From Haloterrigena gelatinilytica (lineage in GTDB: Archaea > Halobacteriota > Halobacteria > Halobacteriales > Natrialbaceae), in assembly GCF_013342145.1 (NCBI RefSeq), contig NZ_JABUQZ010000001.1, positions 1,674,001 through 1,738,000 on the forward strand: a DNA stretch of 64,000 nt. Direction: 5' to 3'. The notes under the pieces were generated by a model. The model was not told where the DNA came from. It saw only the letters and a program-made list of their open reading frames with translations, and did not search any database. Made by a program: the position numbers and the translations under genes. Of this stretch, positions 53,542 to 62,538 are shown piece by piece. Each line of letters opens with the position of its first letter. Position 1 is the stretch's first letter.

Positions 53542-54789
53542 TCACGCGCCGACGATCAGCGGGCCGATCAGCACGCCCATCAGGTGGACGCGGCGAGCGC
53601 CGACGCGAATCGGAACCAGTCCGACCGCGGTCGCGACGGCGAAGACGCCGACACCGATGAACCCGGTGAAGAGATACGAGAGACAGCACAAGAGCGAGAG
53701 GACGGCGACCGAAATCTTCCAATAGTCCGTCCGACCGACGAGGTCGAGATAGGCGTCCCCGACGACGATCACGAGGACGAAGCCGACGCAGCCGGCGAGG
53801 ACGATTCCAGCGACCAGGACCGGCAACTCGAGGGGCGCGTTTACGGTGTCGAAAGCGACCATCACGCCGGTTCGGGGCTGGCCGATGGCGACCAGAGCGA
53901 ACAGCGCGAAGATCGTGTTCGCCGTGTCGACGCCGCTCGTCGCGACGATGTAGCCGCGGTCGCCGGATCGGCCCGGGACGACCACCAGGACCGCGACGGC
54001 GGCGATCGCCGCCGAGATGCCCGGAACGTAGCCGACCACGGCGCCCGCCAGCGCCCCGGCGATCGCCGTCCCGCCGACGAGCCGTCGGGACATCGCGATC
54101 GACTCGTCGCGCTGTGGCGGCACCCCGCCGCCGCGGATCGCGTCGATCAACACCGGCGCGCCGAACAGGCCCGCGAACAGCGGCGCGAGCATCCCGCCGG
54201 CCTCGAGGGGCGCGTCCGTCGCGATATCGAGCGTCAGGGCGCCGAGCGTCGCCGCGAGCGCGAACGACACGAGGCCGCCGAGGCGGGTCCGCCACGTCCG
54301 TTCCGACGCGATCAGCGCGACGACGACCATCGCCAGCACGAGCGAGAGGTGGGCCCGGATCGGCGGATACGCGGCCGTCACGCCCCGCGTGACCGGCACG
54401 GCCAGCGGGACCGCCGCGAGGACCGCGAGCAAACTGCCCAGCGCCGAGAGCCGGATCGCCTCGTAGCCCCGGCCCTCGAGGACCAGCCGGTGGCCCGGCA
54501 GCGCGGTGATCGCCATCTCGGCGTCGGGCACCCCGAGCGCCATCGCGGGGACGGCGTTGACGAACGTGTGGACGACGCCGGCCGCGAGCATCGCGCAGCC
54601 GACGAACAGCGGCCGGCCGGGGATCGACGGCGCGAAGCCGGCGAGCAGGAGGGTGAAGTTGTTCGCGTGGAGTCCCGGGACGAGCCCGCTACAGCAGCCG
54701 AGCGCCGCGCCGGCCAGGGTCCACGCGAGCAGTCCCAGCGTCAGCGACGGCTCGGCGAGGATCTCGACCGACGCGGGGACAGCGACCAT
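53542..54789 (-). CDS. TctA-type tripartite tricarboxylate transporter permease (DUF112)
   Basis: A 415-residue membrane protein with about ten or more helices and the Gly/Pro-rich pattern GLVPGLHANNFTLLLAGFAPSIPGRPLFVG near residues 35-64, then VVGYVPGISAAIAAVAVLVVVPGRSGDRGYIVATSGVDTANTIFAL. Archaeal members lack obvious TctB and TctC partners, as here. It probably transports carboxylates. A DUF429-like gene remnant overlaps nothing but sits just upstream of its start. Confidence 0.85.
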   Translation of the reverse strand: MVAVPASVEILAEPSLTLGLLAWTLAGAALGCCSGLVPGLHANNFTLLLAGFAPSIPGRPLFVGCAMLAAGVVHTFVNAVPAMALGVPDAEMAITALPGHRLVLEGRGYEAIRLSALGSLLAVLAAVPLAVPVTRGVTAAYPPIRAHLSLVLAMVVVALIASERTWRTRLGGLVSFALAATLGALTLDIATDAPLEAGGMLAPLFAGLFGAPVLIDAIRGGGVPPQRDESIAMSRRLVGGTAIAGALAGAVVGYVPGISAAIAAVAVLVVVPGRSGDRGYIVATSGVDTANTIFALFALVAIGQPRTGVMVAFDTVNAPLELPVLVAGIVLAGCVGFVLVIVVGDAYLDLVGRTDYWKISVAVLSLLCCLSYLFTGFIGVGVFAVATAVGLVPIRVGARRVHLMGVLIGPLIVGA

Positions 54790-54817
54790 CGCTCCCTCTG
54801 GCCGCGGCTCGTCGGAT

Positions 54818-54979
54818 AAACTCGAGGATGATCGAACGACGATGGGAGGAACCGATCGCCACGGCGTTCAGAATCGTCGGAGCGAACGCGGCGTCGTATC
54901 GGCGACCGGCGCCGTCTCCGGTCGCGGTCACTGCGATCCAGCCGCTCCCGGCCCAGTCGAGCCCGACGTGGCTGTTCAT
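54818..54979 (-). pseudogene. N-terminal remnant of a DUF429-like gene
   Basis: ATG at 54979 opens MNSHVGLDWAGSGWIAVTATGDG, which looks like the first strand of a DUF429/RNase-H-like protein. After about 20 residues the similarity fades, and the frame then runs out of phase into the TctA-type permease gene on the same strand, so the rest of the gene is missing. It could instead be spurious. Confidence 0.35.
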
Positions 54980-55031
54980 GTCGCCCCCTCGAACAGTTTC
55001 GACGTCACTCTATCGCTTCCGGCTGGTCGGC

Positions 55032-55730
55032 TCAGCGCGACGACGACTCGAACGGAGTCCGAACGGGTTCCGGAAGGGAGTCGGGATCGAGCAACGACTC
55101 GACGCTCGAGACGACGGCGTCGGCGGCCGCTGCGGACTCGTCACCCCCGAAATCGTCAGCTCTTGTCACGTACACCGTCCGGAATCCGGCGTCGTGCGCG
55201 CCGACGATATCGGCCTCGTAGTCGTCGCCGACGAATACGTACTCGTCGGCCGGCAGCCGCTCCATCGCGGCGTCGAAGATCCGTCGGTCGGGTTTCCACG
55301 CGCCGACGTCGCTCGAGACGACGACCTCGTCGACCGATTCGTCGAATCCGTGGCGCTCGACTTTCGCCCGCTGCTGTCGCCCGTCGCCGTTCGTCAGGAT
55401 TCCGGTCGGACGGGTCTCTGCGACCCGCTCGACGGTCCGCGTCGCTGCCGCCGGCGCAGTAGTAGCTTCGAGTTCCCGCTCGCGGTACTCCCGAGCGAGC
55501 GTCTCCGGCGCCGCGTCGAGTCTCGTCACGGCCGCGACCGCCTCGAACGCCTCGCGGTAGGGGTCGGCCTCGCAGCGCTCGAGGGCCTCGAGCAGGCGGT
55601 CGACGTACGTCTCGTAGGCGGCGTCGGTCGACTCGCCGTACGGGGAGACGGTCGCCTCGAACAGGTCCGCGAACGGGACCGCGTAGGTACACAGCGTTCC
55701 GTCGAGGTCGAAGTAGACGGCGGTCGTCAC
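55032..55730 (-). CDS. HAD-superfamily hydrolase
   Basis: A 232-residue protein starting at GTG (55728-55730), giving the motif VYFDLDGTL right at the N-terminus. Motif 2 is ILTNGD, motif 3 includes Lys in VGAWKPDRRIF, motif 4 is YVFVGDDYEADIVGA. The family cleaves phosphate from small molecules such as phosphoglycolate. It is isolated, 88 bases downstream of the rpl12 stop on the same strand. Confidence 0.9.
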   Translation of the reverse strand: MTTAVYFDLDGTLCTYAVPFADLFEATVSPYGESTDAAYETYVDRLLEALERCEADPYREAFEAVAAVTRLDAAPETLAREYRERELEATTAPAAATRTVERVAETRPTGILTNGDGRQQRAKVERHGFDESVDEVVVSSDVGAWKPDRRIFDAAMERLPADEYVFVGDDYEADIVGAHDAGFRTVYVTRADDFGGDESAAAADAVVSSVESLLDPDSLPEPVRTPFESSSR

Positions 55731-55780
55731 ACGCCGTTCGTCTCGCGGCGCGGAGAAGTAGCTGTTCGTCCGTCGCGTCG

Positions 55781-55789
55781 AAAGAAAAT
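55781..55789 (-). terminator. Possible T-rich terminator after rpl12
   Basis: On the minus strand the transcript of rpl12 runs through ATTTTCTTT about 30 bases past its stop. Archaeal termination uses such U-rich runs, and the operon ends here before the HAD gene. The T-run is interrupted. Confidence 0.35.
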
Positions 55790-55818
55790 CGGGATTGCTG
55801 AAATCGTCGCGTCGCGAC

Positions 55819-56169
55819 TTAGCCGAAGAGTTCGCCGAGGCCCTCGCCGCCGGCGTCGTCGTCTTCGTCGTCGTCCTCGTCCGTCGTGTCCGGGACGTCG
55901 CTGGTCTCTTCGGCCTCTTCCTCCTCGCCGCCTTCGTCGCCACCGGCGTCACCGGCCGCGGCGCCGCCTGCGGCGGCTCCGCCCGCGGGGACCGCGGCGG
56001 CCTCGGAGACTGCCTCGTCGATGTCGACGTCCTCGAGCGCGGCGACGAGCGCCTTGACTCGGGACTCCTCGACGTCGACGCCGGCAGCGTCGAGCACGTC
56101 GGTCAGGTTGTCTTCGTTGATCTCTTCGCCCGATTCGTTCAGGATGAGTGCAGCGTAAACGTATTCCAT
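55819..56169 (-). CDS. rpl12: 50S ribosomal protein L12 (P1 stalk)
   Basis: A 116-residue archaeal P1/L12: N-terminal [31 protein letters not shown], an alanine/glycine hinge, then a very acidic end with the conserved C-terminus (EGLGELFG). It builds the ribosomal stalk on P0 that recruits translational GTPases. Third gene of the L1-L10-L12 operon. Confidence 0.98.
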   Translation of the reverse strand: MEYVYAALILNESGEEINEDNLTDVLDAAGVDVEESRVKALVAALEDVDIDEAVSEAAAVPAGGAAAGGAAAGDAGGDEGGEEEEAEETSDVPDTTDEDDDEDDDAGGEGLGELFG

Positions 56170-56190
56170 TGTAGTGTCCTCCAGTAGTGA

Positions 56191-57240
56191 TTATCCGAAC
56201 ATCTCGCCGAGACCGGCCCCGCCGTCACCGTCGTCTTCGTCGTCATCGTCGGTGTCGGCGTCGGCCTCGTCGGCGTCAGCTTCGGTGTCGTCCTGTTCGT
56301 CAGCCGATTCCTCGTCGCCCTCGTCGGCGGCCGCCGGTTCGGCGGCCGCGTCGACGTCCTGTAGTTCCTCAGGCAGCGCCTCCTCGTCGTCGATCTGGGC
56401 CGCGAGCGCACGCAGCTGTGCGTCGGCCTTGCTGACGAGGTCGGGCATCAGCTCTTCGTCCTCGATCGCGGCCTGCAGGCCGAGGCTCTTGGCCTCGCCC
56501 GTGGCCTTGGCGATGAGCGTCGGCGCTGTCGACGCGGTCGGGAACGACGCGTTGATCGCGAGGTTCCGTGCGCGTGCGGCGGCGGTCGACACGTCGCTCT
56601 CGTAGGCCTCGACGTCGATGTCGAGGTCCTCGGGGTCGAAGAGGACGCCGTCGGCGACGACGGCGCGAAGGTCGAGTCCGACCTCCTTGGGCTCGATCCC
56701 GAGCTCGTTGAGGACGTTCGCCAGATCAGCAGAGACTTCGCCGCCGGCCTCGAGGACCGTCGAGTCCTCCATGACCTGAATCGAACCCTCCTCGATCCGT
56801 GCGTTGGCACCGATGCTCTGGAGTTCGCCGACGAACGGCCCCGGGTCGACCCCGGTGTCACCCTCGGGGATGACGATGTCGTTCGGGGCGACCTCGCCCT
56901 CGTTGATCGGGGCGGGCGTCTTCGACGCCTCGAGCTCCTTGTAGAGCGTGAACGGGTTGTCGTTCGTGCCGACGATCCCGACTTGGCCCTCGACGTGATC
57001 GACGAGGTCCTCGAGTCCGGACTGCTCCAGTGCGCGGACCTGCAGGGTATTGCGGCTGACGCGGAGCTCGGCGGTACCGTGCAGATCACGGCGCATGTCC
57101 TGGAGCTGCTTGCTCGGAATGCCGGTGATGCCGACGATGCCGACGCTGTCGTAGCTCTCGATGATCTCCTGGAGCTCGTCGACTTCCTCTCGCTTCCACT
57201 GGGGAAGGTTCTCGGTCTTGCGTTCAGCCTGTGCGCTCAT
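56191..57240 (-). CDS. rpl10: 50S ribosomal protein L10 (P0 stalk)
   Basis: A 349-residue P0: N-terminal RNA-binding region ([26 protein letters not shown]), the stalk spine, and an acidic C-terminal tail with GLGEMFG like L12. It binds 23S rRNA and carries L12 dimers. It starts one base before the stop of L1. Confidence 0.98.
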   Translation of the reverse strand: MSAQAERKTENLPQWKREEVDELQEIIESYDSVGIVGITGIPSKQLQDMRRDLHGTAELRVSRNTLQVRALEQSGLEDLVDHVEGQVGIVGTNDNPFTLYKELEASKTPAPINEGEVAPNDIVIPEGDTGVDPGPFVGELQSIGANARIEEGSIQVMEDSTVLEAGGEVSADLANVLNELGIEPKEVGLDLRAVVADGVLFDPEDLDIDVEAYESDVSTAAARARNLAINASFPTASTAPTLIAKATGEAKSLGLQAAIEDEELMPDLVSKADAQLRALAAQIDDEEALPEELQDVDAAAEPAAADEGDEESADEQDDTEADADEADADTDDDDEDDGDGGAGLGEMFG

Positions 57241-57241
57241 A

Positions 57242-57874
57242 TTAGGCCACCTCCACGGACGGCCCCATCGTCGTCTTCACGTAGACGGCGTCGATGTTCT
57301 GGGGCCCCTTCTCGAGGTCGGCGTGCAGGCGACGCAGGATGACGTCGATGTTGTCGGCGATGTTCTCCGCATCCATGTCCTCGGCGCCGACGAGCGTGTG
57401 GAACGTTCGTCGGTCGCCGGAGCGAAGCTGCACGGTGTTTTTGAGCCGGTTGACGGTCTCGACGACGTCGTCGTCGGGCGCGAGCGGGTCCGGCATCTTC
57501 CCTCGGGGACCGAGAATGGTACCCAGGTGCCGGGCGATATCTTGCATCATCGCCTCTTCGGCGATGAAGAAGTCCGTCTCGTCGGCCATGTCCTTGGCCT
57601 CGTCATCGTCCAGATCGGCCACGTCGTCTTCCGAGAGGACCTCGTCCGCCGCCTCTTCGGCGCGGACGGCGGTTTCTCCCTCGGCAATGACGACGATTCG
57701 CGTATCCTGGCCGGTTCCGGACGGCAGGACGATAGACTCGTCAACTCGGTTCGACGGTTCGTTTAGGTCGAGGTCGCGCAGATTGATCGCGAGGTCGACC
57801 GTCTCGGTAAAGTTCCGATCGGGGGCGTCCTCGAGTGCGCGAGCGACTGCTGTTTCAATATCCGAATCTGCCAT
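57242..57874 (-). CDS. rpl1: 50S ribosomal protein L1
   Basis: A 210-residue L1 starting [37 protein letters not shown], with [21 protein letters not shown] and [17 protein letters not shown]. It binds 23S rRNA at the L1 stalk and, in haloarchaea, its own mRNA leader. It heads the operon with L10 and L12. Confidence 0.98.
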   Translation of the reverse strand: MADSDIETAVARALEDAPDRNFTETVDLAINLRDLDLNEPSNRVDESIVLPSGTGQDTRIVVIAEGETAVRAEEAADEVLSEDDVADLDDDEAKDMADETDFFIAEEAMMQDIARHLGTILGPRGKMPDPLAPDDDVVETVNRLKNTVQLRSGDRRTFHTLVGAEDMDAENIADNIDVILRRLHADLEKGPQNIDAVYVKTTMGPSVEVA

Positions 57875-57967
57875 CGTTCACCTCCGTAGTACGCAGGAGT
57901 GCTCCTACGGGTCAGTGAAACAGGCTAGGCCTGTCTCCTTTGAACGGAGTGCCATGGCGAACTTAAA
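57875..57967 (-). promoter_or_regulatory. L1 operon promoter and probable autoregulatory leader
   Basis: TTTAAG at 57962-57967 (minus strand) is a TATA element; a start near 57939 gives a leader of about 65 bases. That leader begins with a perfect hairpin (ACAGGC-CTA-GCCTGT, 57920-57934) followed by a second weak stem with AGGAG/CTCCT. L1 of haloarchaea is known to bind structured sites in its own mRNA, so I infer feedback control; exact match to the L1 rRNA site was not checked. Confidence 0.55.
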
Positions 57968-58119
57968 CCCGTCGAACTGCCAGCGCTGCCCTCCTCGATA
58001 CGCGTGAGTCTCTGTACCGTTCGAACCATTCGCTGACGAACCGTGCGCTTCTCGGTTCGCTCGGGAAACGCGACCGTCCGTCTCGACGGGAAGCGCAGAA
58101 ATACGTCCGGCGAGCGAAA

Positions 58120-58128
58120 ATATTATAT
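58120..58128 (+). promoter_or_regulatory. TATA element for the membrane protein gene
   Basis: TATTATATT lies 25-33 bases before the ATG at 58153, favouring that start over a GTG 21 bases upstream. Confidence 0.5.
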
Positions 58129-58152
58129 TCTGTGATAGTGTATATTTCCTGT

Positions 58153-58761
58153 ATGTGGCCATTAGATTTATGTAGTGTTAGTGGAGCGACGGGAACCGGG
58201 TCGGTCACGCCGCTGACGATCGGCGGACTCGGCTTCGAAACGCTGGAAACGATCGGCCCGCTCGAGCGGGCGGGGTTCCTGTTCGCCGGGACGTTCGTGT
58301 TCGCGGTCGTGGTGCTCGGATTGCTTCAGGGGTACGCCCCGCGAACGGTAACGAAGGCCCGCCGGAGTCCGGTTATTTCGATCTGCGTCGGCCTGCCGGG
58401 ACTGCTCGTCGTCGGCGGACTCGGCAGTACGGGGTACCTGATACTCGGTACGGATCTGGGACCGTTCTTCGGGATTCCGATGATCGTCCTCGGCGGGACG
58501 ATCGTGCCCGCGTTCACCGCCCTCGGTTTCGTCGCGTTCGGACGGTCGATCGCGGCGCGGCTCAGCCGCGACCGCCTCTCGATCGGTATCGTCCTCGGGA
58601 GCCTGCTCGCCGGCATCGCCGGTTTCTCGCTCGCGCTAACCGTCGCCGTAGCGGGTTTCGCCGGCGCCCTCGGAATCGGCGCGGGCGTGCGCGTGATTAT
58701 GGCTACCGGCGGGACGTCCCGGCCCGACGACCGCACCGTCCCCCCCGCGAACGAGATCTAA
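58153..58761 (+). CDS. Hypothetical polytopic membrane protein
   Basis: A 202-residue protein with about five hydrophobic segments and Gly-rich helices (FLFAGTFVFAVVVLGLLQGY, VVGGLGSTGYLILGTDLG, GIVLGSLLAGIAGFSLALTVAVAGFAGALG). No family recognised. It is read opposite to the ribosomal genes it separates, with its own promoter. Confidence 0.75.
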   Translation: MWPLDLCSVSGATGTGSVTPLTIGGLGFETLETIGPLERAGFLFAGTFVFAVVVLGLLQGYAPRTVTKARRSPVISICVGLPGLLVVGGLGSTGYLILGTDLGPFFGIPMIVLGGTIVPAFTALGFVAFGRSIAARLSRDRLSIGIVLGSLLAGIAGFSLALTVAVAGFAGALGIGAGVRVIMATGGTSRPDDRTVPPANEI

Positions 58762-58828
58762 CCCAGGGGTCGATCGACGGACGAGATCAACGAGACGTCA
58801 CACTCGAACGTCGCCCCAGACGCCGTGA

Positions 58829-60238
58829 CTAGTCCTGTGTCGCTTTCGCACTCACCGTCGCGTCCGCCTCGACGGGCACGTCGTAGCCGTGGGTGTGGAA
58901 CGACCCGAGGCAGAGGTACAACCCGCGTTCGTAGATGTCCGGCTCCTTCTGGACCCCGAGATGCGAGCCGATCTTCGCGTCCGCCCAGTAGGCGCTGTGG
59001 GGCCCCTCGAACAGCCGCTTGACGAGTCGCGCGTCGACCTCGAGTTTGACGTAGCCGTCGTACTCCACGGGGCGCGGATCCGACACGTACCGGTAGCCGC
59101 CGCCGTTCATCGAGAGCTCGAGATAAACGTCGTCGACCAGCGAGATCAGGACCGTCGTCTCGGTGCCGTACCCGATTCGCTCGCGCTTTTCCTCCAAGCT
59201 CTCGTAGGCGTAGGGAACGTACGCCTGGAGCTCCGACAGCGTCGGCATCGGATCGGCCTCGTACTCGAACGATCGCGACGCCAGCTCCTCCTCGATGTAG
59301 CGGCGCTTCGCGTCCGGGTCCGCCGGCTCGAACGGCGCGGATCGCTCGCCGGTCTCGAGGTCGATGTGTTCGCCGGAGTTCAAGAAGACGCACTCGTGGT
59401 CGTCGGGATCGACGGCGTCGGTGAAGAACTCGAGCGCCTCCTCGCGGGGCGGGTTCGCCGTGTACTCGTTGAGGTGGGCGAGATCGCCCGTCAGCACGTA
59501 CTCGCCGGCGAATGGCATGTAGTAGCGGGGTTCGAAGATGTCGATGAACTCGAGCGCGCGCTCGTGTTTCTCGCGGATGACCCGGTCGCGTTCGCGGAGC
59601 TTCTTCTCGTGGCCGTAGTCGGTGACGGCCTGGGGGTAGAACTGCGCCGCGCTGTACTGGTGACAGAGGAGGTCGACCGTCCCGTACTCGTCGGCGACGG
59701 TTCGGCAGACCGACTCGGCGATCGAAAACGGCACGTCGTTGGTGTTGACGACCGTCTGCTCCCCGTTGTCGATGACCGCCATCGAGTCGACCTGCGTCGA
59801 GCCCGGCTCCTCCGCGTCGTCGTCGTACCACGTACAGCCGAAGTAGTTCCCGCAGCGCTCCGGATCGCAACCGTCGGCCGCGAGCACGTTGATGTGCATA
59901 TCGCCCTCGAGCGGCGTGCGCTCGCCGTGGGACAGCTCGATCACGTCGAACCCCAGCGCGGCGATAGCGTCGTGGAGGTAGTCCCACCGGTAGTCGTGGA
60001 TGAGCACCGGAATGTCCGCGTCCATGCGCTCGAGCGTGTCGGGATCGAAGTGATCCGGATGGATATGTGAGATGTAGATGTAGTCGACGTCGTTGAAGTC
60101 CTCCGGGTCGAACTCGGGTTCGGGGTAGTGGGCCCACGAGCCGTAGTACGCGCCGTCCACCAGCCAGGGATCACAGAGAATCGACGTCTGCTCGTCTTCG
60201 ACGAGAATCGCTGCCGACTCGAGATAGGTCACTCGCAT
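58829..60238 (-). CDS. MBL-fold protein resembling CMP-N-acetylneuraminate hydroxylase
   Basis: A 469-residue protein from the ATG at 60238. The first half is a metallo-beta-lactamase-type fold (RVTYLESAAILVEDEQTSILCDPWL; ISHIHPDHFDPDTL) with UlaG-like HxHxDH variant. The N-terminus and size resemble CMAH/UDP-MurNAc-hydroxylase-type proteins, though the Rieske iron-sulfur CxH motifs of CMAH are not evident. No obvious sugar genes nearby. Function is unknown; I infer hydrolase or oxygenase. Confidence 0.7.
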   Translation of the reverse strand: MRVTYLESAAILVEDEQTSILCDPWLVDGAYYGSWAHYPEPEFDPEDFNDVDYIYISHIHPDHFDPDTLERMDADIPVLIHDYRWDYLHDAIAALGFDVIELSHGERTPLEGDMHINVLAADGCDPERCGNYFGCTWYDDDAEEPGSTQVDSMAVIDNGEQTVVNTNDVPFSIAESVCRTVADEYGTVDLLCHQYSAAQFYPQAVTDYGHEKKLRERDRVIREKHERALEFIDIFEPRYYMPFAGEYVLTGDLAHLNEYTANPPREEALEFFTDAVDPDDHECVFLNSGEHIDLETGERSAPFEPADPDAKRRYIEEELASRSFEYEADPMPTLSELQAYVPYAYESLEEKRERIGYGTETTVLISLVDDVYLELSMNGGGYRYVSDPRPVEYDGYVKLEVDARLVKRLFEGPHSAYWADAKIGSHLGVQKEPDIYERGLYLCLGSFHTHGYDVPVEADATVSAKATQD

Positions 60239-60612
60239 ACCGAGGCTCCAACAGCCACGAATCATTTGTTATTATCACAATATGAGACGGTACGCGCTCC
60301 CGAACGCGGGATAGGACACAGCTACGGCTCCCTCCTCAACCGTCGGCGTCCCGTGAATCGGCGTCCGGAAGCGGATAGGGACCGACAAAACAGCCGTAGT
60401 CGCCGAGTAAACGGCATGTGTTCGATCGCCACGGCTCCGCTATCGGTCGTCGGGACGAACGAAGAATACTCGGTGCGTTCCCGGTTCGGGGCTCGTCGAG
60501 CACACCGCCGCTTCGTCGACGAAGACACACCGGAACGTCTGTTCTGCTCGTGTTCCGAGCACTCGCAACTACACGGTCGCGTCGACTGCAAGAACGATGA
60601 CGCGCTCGTCGA
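60239..60612. other. Noncoding stretch between the MBL gene and L11
   Basis: About 370 bases. It holds the MBL gene promoter (A/T-rich TTGTTATTATCACAATATG around 60264-60282) and then no gene; open frames here are basic and chance-like. Terminator of L11 (reads left) should lie at the right end, but I see no strong T-run. Confidence 0.5.
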
Positions 60613-61101
60613 CTACGCTGCGGCTTCGTCGAGCAGCACGTCGTCGTACTCGCCGTCGTCGACTCGCTGCTTGAACTCTCGAGCGTCGTTGCCCTCGATG
60701 GTGACGCCCATCGAGGCGCAGGTGCCGACGACTTCCTTCGCGGCGTTTTTCGCGTCGTAGGCGAGCAGGTCGGGGTGTTTCTGCTCGGCGATCTGTTTGA
60801 CCTGTTCGACCGACAGATCCGCGACGAAGTCCTTCTGGGGTTCGCCGCTGCCGGTCTCGAAGCCGGCTTCGTCCTTGATCAGTTCGGCCGTCGGCGGGAC
60901 ACCGACGTCGATTTCGAAGGAGCCGTCGTCCTCGTAGTCGACGGTGACGGGGACTTCGGTGCCGTCGAACGCTTCCGTCTGGTCGTTGATCTCCTGTACG
61001 ACCGCCTGCACGTCGACAGGGGTCGGTCCGAGCTCGGGACCGAGCGGCGGGCCAGGGTTGGCCTGGCCACCCGGAACGAGCACTTCGATGGTTCCAGCCA
61101 T
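60613..61101 (-). CDS. rpl11: 50S ribosomal protein L11
   Basis: A 162-residue archaeal L11 from the ATG at 61101: MAGTIEVLVPGGQANPGPPLGPELGP and the VVGTCASMGVTIEGNDAREF rRNA-binding end. It is the stalk base at the GTPase centre. It is separated from L1 by 2.7 kb carrying two unrelated genes, though the order L11-L1-L10-L12 on the minus strand is preserved. Confidence 0.97.
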   Translation of the reverse strand: MAGTIEVLVPGGQANPGPPLGPELGPTPVDVQAVVQEINDQTEAFDGTEVPVTVDYEDDGSFEIDVGVPPTAELIKDEAGFETGSGEPQKDFVADLSVEQVKQIAEQKHPDLLAYDAKNAAKEVVGTCASMGVTIEGNDAREFKQRVDDGEYDDVLLDEAAA

Positions 61102-61191
61102 ACCCGTCACAACCCGTGCGCGAGTTTTAAGGGTTGCTAATTCGGGCAGTGAGGTCTGTGATACGGTGTCGTACGCCTCGCGGCTCGGCCG

Positions 61192-61494
61192 TCACTCGAC
61201 GCTTTCGGTCCGCCACTCGGCGAACGACTCGAGGACGTGGGCCTCGTCGAAGCGTTCGATACAGGGGACGTCGTACGGGTGGATCGCTTCGACGCGGTCG
61301 ACCAGGTCGTCGTAGGCGTCGGCGGTCGTCTTCGCGAGCAGAACGGCTTCGTCGTCGCGGTGAATCTCGCCCTCCCAACGGTAGGTGGAGGTCGTCGACA
61401 GTCGGTTAACGCAGGCCGCGAGTCGGTCCTCGACGAGCGTCTCGGCGATCCTATCTGCTTCGGACGGCGGAACCGTGATGTAGACCGTTGGCAT
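61192..61494 (-). CDS. cutA: Divalent cation tolerance protein CutA
   Basis: A 100-residue CutA1: MPTVYITVPPSEADRIAETLVEDRLAACVNRL, TYRWEGEIHRDDEAVLLAKTT and HPYDVPCI. It forms a stable trimer. A role in copper tolerance was proposed in E. coli but is not settled. Confidence 0.95.
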   Translation of the reverse strand: MPTVYITVPPSEADRIAETLVEDRLAACVNRLSTTSTYRWEGEIHRDDEAVLLAKTTADAYDDLVDRVEAIHPYDVPCIERFDEAHVLESFAEWRTESVE

Positions 61495-61605
61495 TCGTGT
61501 CGCCGGCTACGCTCGAGACGGAGAAAAGTCCCGTGACGTCGTCGCGGGACGACCGCAGGGCTCTAGAGACGTCGATCGGCGTCGATCCGGGCGGCCGCGC
61601 CCTCG

Positions 61606-61803
61606 TCAGTCCGCGTTCGCGTTACCGGAGACGGGATTGAACGTTCCGTTGATGTCCCACTCGTGAATGCAGTGTGGATTGCCGACCTGCTTTTCGCCGT
61701 CTTCGCGGGCGATCTGCCAGGCCTCGAGGTTGTCGTCCCATCGCTCGGTTCGACCGCACCGTTCGCAGACGCGGGCAGTCGGCGGTTGTACTTGCGCGCT
61801 CAT
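61606..61803 (-). CDS. HEWD-family zinc-finger protein
   Basis: A 65-residue protein from the ATG at 61803. It has CERCGRTERWDDNLEAWQI and the name motif HEWDING, with a CxxC and a CxH-like pair for metal binding. A TATA-like GTTATATGC at about 61825-61833 (minus strand) fits a leaderless start. Function unknown; restricted to haloarchaea. Confidence 0.85.
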   Translation of the reverse strand: MSAQVQPPTARVCERCGRTERWDDNLEAWQIAREDGEKQVGNPHCIHEWDINGTFNPVSGNANAD

Positions 61804-61955
61804 TGTCGACCGTGGGAACTGAACGCATATAACACTATCCGTGTGCGGCAACTTCTGCCCCGGATTCGTTCACGATTTTTGGAGAATTTAAAATTAGCGA
61901 GCCGATAGCAGCGTTGGACCGATCGGTGCCGGTCGCGGGAAACGCCGAGCGGGAC

Positions 61956-62288
61956 TTAGAGCCGGTCGCCGTCGGTGCCGAGGCGCTGGCTCGGTTCCGC
62001 CACCGTCGCGCCGTCGATCGGCGGCTCCGACTGATCGGTCGGGAGGTATCGCCCCGTCGGAGAGCGGTACCGAACGACGAGCGACCACATGACCGCGGTC
62101 CCCAGCAGTCCGATCGCCGAGAACGTCATCCCCAGCGAGTAGAAGGTCCCGGTATAGATCACGGCGAGCGCGAACTTGGGAACGCTGGTCGCCAGCGGGA
62201 TTCGCGCGTCGAGGTCGCGCAGCGTCGGGAGCAATGCGACGACGGTGAGTAAACTGCCGCCGAGAAAGACGAGATCGTGCCAAGACAT
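61956..62288 (-). CDS. Conserved small membrane protein
   Basis: A 110-residue protein with three hydrophobic segments (about 7-23, 37-55 and 57-75) and a hydrophilic acidic tail. I do not recognise a family with certainty. It begins MSWHDLVFLGGSLLTVVALLPTLRD. Haloarchaeal codon use supports coding. Confidence 0.7.
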   Translation of the reverse strand: MSWHDLVFLGGSLLTVVALLPTLRDLDARIPLATSVPKFALAVIYTGTFYSLGMTFSAIGLLGTAVMWSLVVRYRSPTGRYLPTDQSEPPIDGATVAEPSQRLGTDGDRL

Positions 62289-62538
62289 ACGATGGATACT
62301 CGGTTATGAGTAAATAGCCTTCCGGTTAGGATCGGTCGGTTGACTCCGTCTCGAGCGGGTTTTGATCCGGGGCGTCGGACTCGACGACGAGAGACAGCAC
62401 CGGCGGTCGCGCGCCTGTCGGTGGCGGGTAGGCGACCGCGTGCTCGCAGTTACGAAACGGATGCTCCGAAAACGATGGTCCGAACTGAAACCGGCAGTAC
62501 CGACACTGACGCGAGACTCGCTCTGCCGGCGGTCCCGA

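Noticed and set aside
60322-60591. Small basic reading frames between the MBL gene and L11
   Set aside because: Arg- and Ser-rich on both strands, no start context, no family match.
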